Under the pieces are notes generated by a model that saw only the letters and a program-made list of their open reading frames with translations, did not search any database and was not told where the DNA came from. This document shows positions 1 to 6,849 of a DNA stretch of 64,000 nucleotides, in pieces. Positions within the stretch are counted from its first letter, which is position 1, and each line of letters starts with the position of its first letter. Position numbers and translations under genes: made by a program. Where the stretch lies: contig JAFDXR010000010.1 of NCBI GenBank assembly GCA_018267825.1, forward strand, positions 62,001-126,000, written 5' to 3'. Origin of the DNA: Bacteroidota bacterium. GTDB lineage: Bacteria; Bacteroidota; Bacteroidia; B-17B0; Aurantibacillaceae.

Positions 1-678
1 TAGTTTCAGGTGCTGCAGTTCTTCTTCAAACTTCACAACCTGCTGCTCATCTTTTTTCAGGGTGCCTCTTAAAAAATCAGACAGTTGCTGAATCATTTTC
101 CGGGCTTCATTTGGTTTTGAACCGGCCAGGGCGCTGATGGAGTTCAGGCTATTGAATAAGAAATGCGGTTGGAGTTGTTGCCGCAGTTTGCTAAGCTCTG
201 CTTCACGGGCCAGCCTCTCCGAATCGTTGTTACGTTTTTCGTATTCCTTTTGTTCCTTAAGTGTATTCCACAACCAGTTCAGTACCGAAATAAATGAAAT
301 GATCATGAAAGAAAACACAAAACGTACGGGCATAGAGCGTTCGAGGAAAAGCAGGTAATCCGGATCATCGGAAAACACATGGCGCAGCACAAAATTCATG
401 GCGGCGCCGAAGAAAAGCGTAATAACAATGCTATATATGAAACGGTAAATGCGGTTTCCACGGCCGGGCTGGTAATAGCTGTACAGCATGGTGGTGGCAA
501 ATCCGGCCAGGGCCATCAGGGTGTTTGATACCACAGCATCTACCACGGAAAGATTCCAGCCAAGGTTCATGTGGTGGAGCAGGATGCTCTGTACAAATAC
601 CCAAAAACTCCACCAGGCTATATAGGCCAGGAGGAGTTTTCGTACAGGATATGGTGTGCTGTGTGCCAGAATATTGAT
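1..678 (-). CDS. LytS/YehU-type sensor histidine kinase, 3' part beyond the window
   Basis: This is a membrane sensor kinase of the LytS/YehU (His_kinase) family, which phosphorylates LytTR regulators. The minus-strand frame reads four hydrophobic segments, a short coiled linker, and then the phospho-acceptor motif QPHFLFNSLNS with its histidine codon at 165-163. The ATPase domain lies beyond position 1, so the gene is incomplete here. Its upstream limit is the in-frame stop at 681-679, which is also the stop codon of the DUF4288 gene. No in-frame ATG precedes the first membrane segment; the first ATG is at 570, inside the membrane region. A rare start (ATC at 678 or ATT at 672) or strong translational coupling is therefore likely. 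It lies downstream of a LiaF-like gene, which suggests envelope-stress sensing. The family call is firm and the start is not. Confidence 0.85.
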   Translation of the reverse strand, partial: MNILAHSTPYPVRKLLLAYIAWWSFWVFVQSILLHHMNLGWNLSVVDAVVSNTLMALAGFATTMLYSYYQPGRGNRIYRFIYSIVITLFFGAAMNFVLRHVFSDDPDYLLFLERSMPVRFVFSFMIISFISVLNWLWNTLKEQKEYEKRNNDSERLAREAELSKLRQQLQPHFLFNSLNSISALAGSKPNEARKMIQQLSDFLRGTLKKDEQQVVKFEEELQHLKL

Positions 679-1026
679 TTATGCAAAGGTTAGACTTTTT
701 GCCTGAATCACCATCGATTTCTGACGGATAAAGCGGATAAATGAATTGGCATCTTCGCGCTCGTAAGTGGTCGAGTAAATCTGTTCGCCGTCTTTTAATT
801 GTTCGAGGGCATACAGATCCGTCACGTCAATGAATTTCCAGTCTACCAGTTTATTGTCATGGTTCACAAAGGTTTCTTCTTCCTGCTTACCAATGGCGCG
901 TGCTTTATGAAACGCATCTTCTATGTTGCGTGCTTCCAGCAACCGGGTTTGCTCATCGAACTGGGTATTGTGTGTCCCGTTGTCGATATTGATGTTAAAC
1001 ATCAGTTTGGCTAAGTATCTGTGCAT
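679..1026 (-). CDS. DUF4288 domain protein
   Basis: A 115-residue soluble protein with no signal peptide or membrane segment. The pattern of an N-terminal AKLMFNI strand, the TQFDEQ motif, the EEETF motif and the central WKFIDVTDLY segment matches the DUF4288 family as I know it, and the length is normal for that family. No biochemical function is established. Its stop codon abuts the open frame of the LytS-type kinase and it follows the LiaF-like gene by 18 bp, so the three are probably cotranscribed. DUF4288 proteins are not standard members of LiaF/LytS loci, so a role in this signalling group is only inferred from position. Confidence 0.8.
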   Translation of the reverse strand: MHRYLAKLMFNINIDNGTHNTQFDEQTRLLEARNIEDAFHKARAIGKQEEETFVNHDNKLVDWKFIDVTDLYALEQLKDGEQIYSTTYEREDANSFIRFIRQKSMVIQAKSLTFA

Positions 1027-1044
1027 AGTATAATGGATTAGGGA

Positions 1045-1869
1045 TTAATAACTTTTTATATCAACACCACCGAAAAAGCAGACGCCACGCAGGATCAGGA
1101 TTTTGGAACTCGCATCTACTGCGGTATCAGGCTGAATAGGCCTTTTATCTTCGATGCTGCCAAAGATGGATACAAGATCCGATTGAATTTTCCAGTGTGA
1201 AGGAATAACCAGTTTAGTGCCACCAAAAACATTTGTGATATCAAGTGTTGCGGATCCCTCGAAATCGGCCTGGCTCAGATTAACCTCTGCACCACCGAAG
1301 ACGTTCGTGATATCTCCGCCCTTAAAATTTCTGGATGTCACATTTTTCTTTACACCACCCATGAACGTTGTGGAATCAATGTATTCATCGTTGGTTGCTG
1401 TTTCAGTTCCGCAGTTGTAGCCGTAGCCATAGTGGCTGTGGTGGTGTTTTTTATGCCAGTGCTGATGCTTATCATGCCAGTCTTTCCATTGGTGCCAAGG
1501 CTTGTGACGACGACGAGGCTTGAAAATGATGAAGAGGCCAAAAATGATCAGTACCACGGGCCAGATAATATGTTTAAGGGCCAGCGCGGGATACAGATCA
1601 CCGATCAGAAAGGCACCACCAACCATCACGAGGGCAATCCAGGCGGGATGCAAAAATTTATGTTTCACGGCCGTTAATAAACCGATGGCTATTAAAAGCA
1701 TTTTCCAGGTAAATACCCATTCCGGGATTTGCGCGCCGAGTTCTTTTGCAAGAAATAAAGAGCCTGCCGTAACGATCAGGATGCCTCCGAAGATTTTTCC
1801 GCGACGGTGGCTTTTTTCCCAGTTCCTCCAGAGCTCTTCCTGCTGATTATGTTCTGTTTGATTTTCCAT
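1045..1869 (-). CDS. LiaF-like membrane protein with a histidine-rich linker
   Basis: A 274-residue membrane protein. Residues about 24-118 hold four hydrophobic segments of the DUF5668/LiaF transmembrane type. Residues 122-146 are an unusual cytosolic-looking linker with ten histidines plus several tryptophans and lysines. Residues about 165-274 form the repetitive LiaF C-terminal domain, with three copies of a (T/S)xxFGG-like strand motif. LiaF proteins act as partners that restrain LiaS-type kinases in envelope-stress systems, and the downstream LytS-type kinase fits that arrangement. I chose the ATG at 1869 rather than 1914 because the extra 15 residues carry no domain and the upstream leader there is typical AT-rich sequence. 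Metal binding by the histidine linker is an inference. Confidence 0.8.
   Translation of the reverse strand: MENQTEHNQQEELWRNWEKSHRRGKIFGGILIVTAGSLFLAKELGAQIPEWVFTWKMLLIAIGLLTAVKHKFLHPAWIALVMVGGAFLIGDLYPALALKHIIWPVVLIIFGLFIIFKPRRRHKPWHQWKDWHDKHQHWHKKHHHSHYGYGYNCGTETATNDEYIDSTTFMGGVKKNVTSRNFKGGDITNVFGGAEVNLSQADFEGSATLDITNVFGGTKLVIPSHWKIQSDLVSIFGSIEDKRPIQPDTAVDASSKILILRGVCFFGGVDIKSY
1432..1506 (-). other. Histidine-rich segment of the LiaF-like protein
   Basis: The segment encodes residues 122-146 with ten histidines in 25 positions, mixed with Trp and Lys, directly after the last hydrophobic helix. It is followed by a Tyr/Gly-rich stretch ending in a single cysteine. Such density is typical of metal-binding or pH-responsive segments, but no function can be read from sequence alone. 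Confidence 0.7.
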
Positions 1870-2053
1870 TGTTGTTGTATTTATTTGATGGGTCAAAATT
1901 ACAGCAGCTTTCAACGTTGTACAACAGCATATAGGCTACAGGCAGAGCCGGGTCGGTGAATGGTACCACATGGTCGGTTAACGACCCCCTATGAGGGTTC
2001 CTGATTTACCCGGAACACGATCTTTGCAGGTTATTTCGTACCTTTACGGACTC

Positions 2054-3070
2054 ATGTCTTTAGCAGAAAACTGGCGGATTATACGTAAACTGAATTTTCA
2101 GAAAATCAGCAATGCCATTGCCGTAACGCAAAGTTATTATGCTTCGAAGCGCCGCAAAGTGCCACACATGAAAGGCTTTCCGGTGAGTATTTCGGTAGAG
2201 CCGACAACGAGCTGTAACCTGCGATGCCCGGAGTGCCCCAGCGGACTCCGCCAGTTTACACGTCCTACGGGGATGCTGTCTGTTCCCTTTTTTCAGAAAA
2301 TGATCGACGAGCTGCATGAAAAGCTCATCTACCTGACTTTTTATTTCCAGGGAGAGCCTTATCTCAATCCCGGATTCCTGGAGATGGTGTCTTATGCTTC
2401 AAACAAAGGTGTTTATACGTCTACTTCCACCAATGCACATTATCTGAACGATGATAATGCCCGGAAAACGGTGGAGAGTAAGCTCGACCGTATCATCATT
2501 TCCATTGATGGTACCACTCAGGAAACCTATGAACAATACAGGGTAGGAGGCGATCTGCAGAAAGTGATAGAAGGCACCGGAAACATACTGAAGTGGAAAA
2601 AACAATTGCGCTGCAAAACACCTTATGTCGTGTTTCAGTTCCTCGTGGTGCGCCCCAATGAACATCAGATCAATGATATAAAGCGTCTTGGCAAAGAACT
2701 TGGCGTGGATGAAGTAAAACTGAAAACAGCGCAGGTTTATGAATATGAACAGGGCAACGACCTTATACCCATAAACGAAACATATAGCCGTTATAAGAAA
2801 GAAGCCGACGGGCGCTACTCCATTAAGAATGCGCTTCTCAATCAGTGCTGGCGGATGTGGAGCAGCTGTGTTATTACCTGGGATGGCCTTGTGGTTCCGT
2901 GTTGCTTCGATAAAGATGCTACGCACCGGCTCGGCGATCTGAAACAGAAGTCGTTTGCCGAGATCTGGCATGATAGCACGTATAACACCTTTAGGCAGGC
3001 GGTTTTAAAATCGAGGCAGGAAATCGATATTTGCCGCAATTGCAGCGAAGGCACAGAGGTCTGGAAATAA
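2054..3070 (+). CDS. Radical SAM/SPASM domain protein
   Basis: A 338-residue radical SAM enzyme from the ATG at 2054; an upstream ATG at 1991 would add 21 residues. The 4Fe-4S/SAM motif CNLRCPEC gives Cys54, Cys58 and Cys61, followed by a TIM-barrel region with the YFQGEPYLNP (GGE-like) and IISIDG segments. The C-terminal 90 residues contain a SPASM-type cluster of cysteines (QCWRMWSSC, VPCCFD, ICRNCSEG) that would bind auxiliary Fe-S clusters. SPASM enzymes modify peptides or small molecules. No precursor peptide or partner gene lies beside it, so the substrate is unknown. It is divergent from the LiaF-like gene and alone on its strand. The family is certain, the reaction is not. Confidence 0.9.
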   Translation: MSLAENWRIIRKLNFQKISNAIAVTQSYYASKRRKVPHMKGFPVSISVEPTTSCNLRCPECPSGLRQFTRPTGMLSVPFFQKMIDELHEKLIYLTFYFQGEPYLNPGFLEMVSYASNKGVYTSTSTNAHYLNDDNARKTVESKLDRIIISIDGTTQETYEQYRVGGDLQKVIEGTGNILKWKKQLRCKTPYVVFQFLVVRPNEHQINDIKRLGKELGVDEVKLKTAQVYEYEQGNDLIPINETYSRYKKEADGRYSIKNALLNQCWRMWSSCVITWDGLVVPCCFDKDATHRLGDLKQKSFAEIWHDSTYNTFRQAVLKSRQEIDICRNCSEGTEVWK

Positions 3071-3202
3071 GAGCGCCAAAAAGTGTCTGCCAATTGTTTT
3101 TTACAGGAGATAATTAACAGTTTAAATCTCAAAAGAAAAATGAAGTTCAACTTCAGAGTCTGAAACTAATAATTATATTGTGCCCGTTTTACCACGTGAT
3201 TT

Positions 3203-3646
3203 ATGGCACAAGTACTTGAATCTTATTCCCACCGCATTGCCCGTGTTTACTTTCTGGATAATGGTATAGTAAATATCCATCTCGACAACGATGCAGAGGT
3301 TCAGGTCTCAGATTCTCAATGGCAGTATGACCTTCTGAAATCGAAATTCAACGGAACGGATAAATTCAGAATATTGGTAGAGCCCGGAACCGATACATCC
3401 ATTACGAAAGAAGCCCGCGAATACTCTACTTTACCGGGCAGCAATGCCATGACTCGTGCTATCGCCGTTGTTATTTCTTCACTGGCTCACAGGCTCATCA
3501 TTAATTTTATTATCAACCTGATTCATGGGCAGGAAGTGAAAATGCGAATGTTCGACAGTAAAGAAAAAGCCATGGAGTGGTTATTGAACTTTGACCCTGC
3601 CGGAAAAGAGATTAAAAAGGAAGCACAGTCTGCGACTACTATTTAA
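3203..3646 (+). CDS. Small conserved protein, SpoIIAA/STAS-like (DUF7793-like)
   Basis: A 147-residue soluble protein. The first 100 residues show alternating strands and helices, and the end carries a MRMFDSKEKAMEWL helix that closely resembles the final helix of SpoIIAA/STAS-like DUF7793 proteins of Bacteroidota. No function is established for this group. The gene ends 8 bp inside the convergent thioesterase gene, with both stop codons in the overlap, so the two genes share a termination zone. The start at 3203 follows an AT-rich leader. The fold call is inference from pattern, and a plain hypothetical protein is the fallback. Confidence 0.6.
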   Translation: MAQVLESYSHRIARVYFLDNGIVNIHLDNDAEVQVSDSQWQYDLLKSKFNGTDKFRILVEPGTDTSITKEAREYSTLPGSNAMTRAIAVVISSLAHRLIINFIINLIHGQEVKMRMFDSKEKAMEWLLNFDPAGKEIKKEAQSATTI

Positions 3647-4091
3647 CTGTAGCCTGAAAACGATTCTTCGGCACAATGGTACAGGTAAACCTCGATACGC
3701 AGGTAAGTTCGCCATCCTCATTGTAAAGACGGATATCCCACACGTGATTTTTACCTTCAATATTCAGCGGTTTGCAAACACCCTTTACAGTTCCCGATAG
3801 CACAGCCTTAATATGATTGGCATTGATCTCAACACCAACACCGAAAAAAAGTTCCTGGTTTACAACCCACAGTGACGCTACACTTCCGAGTGTTTCGGCC
3901 AATGCTACACTGGCACCGCCATGCAGAAGGCCGAAGGGTTGTTTGGTGCGTGAATCAACCGGCATGGTTGCCGTGATGGAATCAGGCCCCACTTCCGTAA
4001 ACCGGATGCCAAGGCTCTCGCCCAGCGTATTTATGCCCATGGCATTAATTTCAGAAAGGTCAGGGGTTTTATACCAAATAGCAGGAGTCAT
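3639..4091 (-). CDS. Hotdog-fold acyl-CoA thioesterase (PaaI/MenI type)
   Basis: A 150-residue cytosolic thioesterase of the PaaI/YdiI family, which hydrolyses acyl- or aryl-CoA esters; 1,4-dihydroxy-2-naphthoyl-CoA is the substrate of the MenI members. The signature GLLHGGASVALAETLGS, at residues about 52-68, carries the catalytic glutamate on the central helix, and the later VEINANHIKAV strand is typical. I start at the ATG at 4091 (MTPAIWYKTP) rather than 4136 because family members begin there. It is convergent with the DUF7793-like gene. No menaquinone gene is nearby, so the exact substrate is open. Confidence 0.85.
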   Translation of the reverse strand: MTPAIWYKTPDLSEINAMGINTLGESLGIRFTEVGPDSITATMPVDSRTKQPFGLLHGGASVALAETLGSVASLWVVNQELFFGVGVEINANHIKAVLSGTVKGVCKPLNIEGKNHVWDIRLYNEDGELTCVSRFTCTIVPKNRFQATVK

Positions 4092-4129
4092 AATAAAATT
4101 AGTAAAGCTTAAAGATAACACAAAGCGGG

Positions 4130-4160
4130 TTGACATTGCAAGATTTAATCCCTAGATTTA
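4130..4160 (+). promoter_or_regulatory. Bacteroidota-type promoter of the first M4 protease gene
   Basis: TTG at 4130-4132 and TAGATTTA at 4153-4160 are separated by exactly 20 bp, matching the Bacteroidota -33/-7 consensus (TTG, then TAnnTTTG). Transcription would begin near 4167, about 16 bp before the ATG. The element begins TTGACATT, as does the promoter of the M43 gene at 9850. Confidence 0.6.
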
Positions 4161-4182
4161 AATACACCAAAAAAACAGAGAC

Positions 4183-6729
4183 ATGCGTTACCGCCTTATT
4201 GCGCTTGCTTTTGCAGGCCTTCATGTATTACTCCCTGCACAACAACAAACACAAGCCGTTTCATCGCTTACAGGGCTTCCGCTTCTGGTCAGAACAGATG
4301 AAAACCTGAAGCTGCACGCTCAGGAATTTCCGGCCTGGATGCAGAACACTTATCTGAAAAATAAAGACCTGGTTGTAACGCCCATAGCTGCAGAGCGCGA
4401 TCAGTTCGGTATGCTGCATACAAAATACAGGGAGTACTATAAAGGAAATCCGATCGAAGGAAGTATGGTGATAACCCATGAAGCTTCGGGTCTTATACAA
4501 TCCTTTAATGGCGACTGGTTCAGAGATATCAAACCATTGAACCAGGTTTCACTGAGCGGAGATCAGGCACTTCAGAAAGCGTTACAGAAAGTAAATGCCC
4601 GGACCTATATGTGGGAAAATAAAGCAGCTGAACAGCGCATGCAGCAGTTGTTGAACGATCCTGCGTTTACCTATAAACCCTTACCGCAACTGGTACTATG
4701 GCCGGTGATCGATAAAGCGAAAAAACACGTCACATTTCAGTATGCGTATAAAATGAATGTTTATGCGTCTGCACCGCTCTACAGGGCCAATGTATTTGTA
4801 GATGCTGAGACGGGCGCAATTCTTCACGAACAAAAACTCATTTGTACAACGGATGTACCGGCTACAGCCAATACCAAATACAGCGGTACGCAAAATATTG
4901 TTACCGACAATTTCACTGCAGGAACATACAGGCTGCGGGAAGCAGGTCGTGGTAACGGCATTATCACGTATAATCTGAACAATGCCTCCAATCAGACGAA
5001 CCCTGTTGATTTTACAAATAACACCACTTCCTGGGCATCAACCGGAATAGATCAGTGTGCTACCGATGCACATTGGGGTGCGGAGAAAACATACGACTAT
5101 TATAGCCAGACCTACGGACGTAACAGTATTGATGGTAATGGTCTTGCATTGATAAGTTACGTGCATTATGACAATAATTTCGTGAACGCTTTCTGGGATG
5201 GAAACAGCATGACATATGGTGATGGCGACATGAGCATGGGTTACAATATTTTTACGGCACTTGATGTATGCGGGCATGAGATCACCCATGGCCTTGTACA
5301 ATATACCGCCCAGCTTTCCGGTGGTGAAGCGGATGCGCTGAACGAAGGTTTTGCCGATATTTTCGGAACCACGATCGAAGCATTTGCCAGGCCATCCAAC
5401 CACGATTGGATCATGGGTAAAGATGTGACGGTAAGTGGTGCAGGTTTCAGAGATATGTCGAATCCCGCAGCCATGCAACAACCCGATACTTATATGGGTG
5501 CGAATTGGGATCCCAGTGGAGAGCCGCACAACAATAACGGGCCCTGCATTTACTGGTATTATCTCCTGTGTAATGGCGGGAGTGGTGTCAATGACAATAG
5601 CCAGAGTTACAATGTTACATCCGTGAGCATGCTTAAAGCTTCGGCCATTGCTTACAGGGCTCTGAGCGTATATATGACTCCGCTGACCGATTACAACAAT
5701 GTAAGGCAATATACGATCCAGGCAGCCAAAGACCTCTACGGCCCCTGTTCTACAGAAATGATCCAAACCACCAATGCATGGTATGCCGTGGGTGTTGGTC
5801 CGGCCTACATCAATGGAGTGATAGCACCGGGGTTTTCTGCAGCTACACCCACACTCTGTACGGCGCCTGCCACTGTCACATTTAATAATACAACCAATAG
5901 CGGAGCTACTTACACCTGGTATTTTGGCGATGGATCAACCAGTACAGCTTATAATCCTGTACATACCTATACAGCGAACGGAAACTATACCGTGAAACTC
6001 GTTGTGAACGGATGTACCATGGGCACCAAAGACAGTCTGACACAGATTAACTACGTCAGCATCAATCCGTCTAATCCGTGTATTTATAATATGCCGCCAA
6101 CCTCTCAGAGTCCTGTAACATATTCGGCCTGTGCAGGCACCTTATATGATGACGGCGGACCAACGATGAACTATTCAGGCAACTCAAACAGCCAGGTAAC
6201 CATTGCGTCACCCCCCGGAACACAGCTTGCACTCACGTTTACTTCCTTTGCCATGGAAAACAACTTTGATTATTTATACCTTTATGATGGTGTCGGAACC
6301 GGGGGCACATTGCTTGGAAGTTATACAGGAGCCTTGTTGCCAAATAACGGATTGCCAATTTCTGCAGCTAGCGGAACGGTTACCGTTGTTCAGCTATCCG
6401 ATGTTTTCCTGGAAGACACCGGTTTTGAAATTCACTGGAGTTGCAGTGCACCTCAGGGTATTTCGGAAAATACCTATAGCTCTTCAGGCGTTACTTTGTT
6501 TCCGAATCCAGCCGGATCAAGTCTCACCATTGAGTTAAGTGATGCCTCGAAACCCAATACCCAGGCCCGATACGAGCTTGTTGATGCACTCGGTAAAATT
6601 GTATTAAGCGGCTCGTGTGCGCAGGGTTTCAATAAAATAGACCTGAGCGGGCTACATGCCGGAATCTACTCATGTCGCATTGTACATTCATCTTCAGAAT
6701 CTGTAGTAAAGCGTTTTGTGAAAGAATAA
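4183..6729 (+). CDS. Secreted M4 (thermolysin-like) metalloprotease, T9SS cargo, copy 1
   Basis: An 848-residue secreted zinc protease. It begins with a signal peptide, followed by an FTP propeptide region (about 40-220) and a thermolysin-type catalytic domain (about 235-545). Zinc ligands His365 and His369 lie in HEITH with catalytic Glu366, and Glu388 lies in the ALNEGFADIFG helix. A PKD domain follows (about 550-640, WYFGDGST), then a CUB-like domain (about 645-765), and last a T9SS type A sorting domain (about 775-848) beginning VTLFPNPAGSS and ending in KRFVKE. It should cross the outer membrane through T9SS and digest extracellular protein. It is a tandem paralogue of the next gene, which differs after the PKD domain. 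Confidence 0.95.
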   Translation: MRYRLIALAFAGLHVLLPAQQQTQAVSSLTGLPLLVRTDENLKLHAQEFPAWMQNTYLKNKDLVVTPIAAERDQFGMLHTKYREYYKGNPIEGSMVITHEASGLIQSFNGDWFRDIKPLNQVSLSGDQALQKALQKVNARTYMWENKAAEQRMQQLLNDPAFTYKPLPQLVLWPVIDKAKKHVTFQYAYKMNVYASAPLYRANVFVDAETGAILHEQKLICTTDVPATANTKYSGTQNIVTDNFTAGTYRLREAGRGNGIITYNLNNASNQTNPVDFTNNTTSWASTGIDQCATDAHWGAEKTYDYYSQTYGRNSIDGNGLALISYVHYDNNFVNAFWDGNSMTYGDGDMSMGYNIFTALDVCGHEITHGLVQYTAQLSGGEADALNEGFADIFGTTIEAFARPSNHDWIMGKDVTVSGAGFRDMSNPAAMQQPDTYMGANWDPSGEPHNNNGPCIYWYYLLCNGGSGVNDNSQSYNVTSVSMLKASAIAYRALSVYMTPLTDYNNVRQYTIQAAKDLYGPCSTEMIQTTNAWYAVGVGPAYINGVIAPGFSAATPTLCTAPATVTFNNTTNSGATYTWYFGDGSTSTAYNPVHTYTANGNYTVKLVVNGCTMGTKDSLTQINYVSINPSNPCIYNMPPTSQSPVTYSACAGTLYDDGGPTMNYSGNSNSQVTIASPPGTQLALTFTSFAMENNFDYLYLYDGVGTGGTLLGSYTGALLPNNGLPISAASGTVTVVQLSDVFLEDTGFEIHWSCSAPQGISENTYSSSGVTLFPNPAGSSLTIELSDASKPNTQARYELVDALGKIVLSGSCAQGFNKIDLSGLHAGIYSCRIVHSSSESVVKRFVKE

Positions 6730-6793
6730 GTACTGCTAAACTCGTTTAGTGCGTTAAGAATTTGATAATTCGTCGAATTTAATTTGAGCCCTC

Positions 6794-6824
6794 TTGACTT
6801 TTCCTGTTTTATGTTTTAGGTTTA
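6794..6824 (+). promoter_or_regulatory. Promoter of the second M4 protease gene
   Basis: TTG at 6794-6796 and TAGGTTTA at 6817-6824 are 20 bp apart, the same geometry as at the first M4 gene. The ATG follows 25 bp downstream through a leader rich in ACA. This suggests that the second copy has its own promoter rather than relying on readthrough. Confidence 0.55.
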
Positions 6825-6849
6825 TCACAACACTAACACACAAACACAC

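Noticed and set aside
2399-2971. Antisense frame of 190 codons in the radical SAM gene
   Set aside because: The forward frame carries the Fe-S motifs and SPASM cysteines; the reverse has no family match and no promoter.
5038-5766. Antisense frame of 242 codons within the first M4 gene
   Set aside because: The forward M4 domain is unmistakable here, and the reverse translation has no domain or composition of a real protein. It is a shadow of codon bias.
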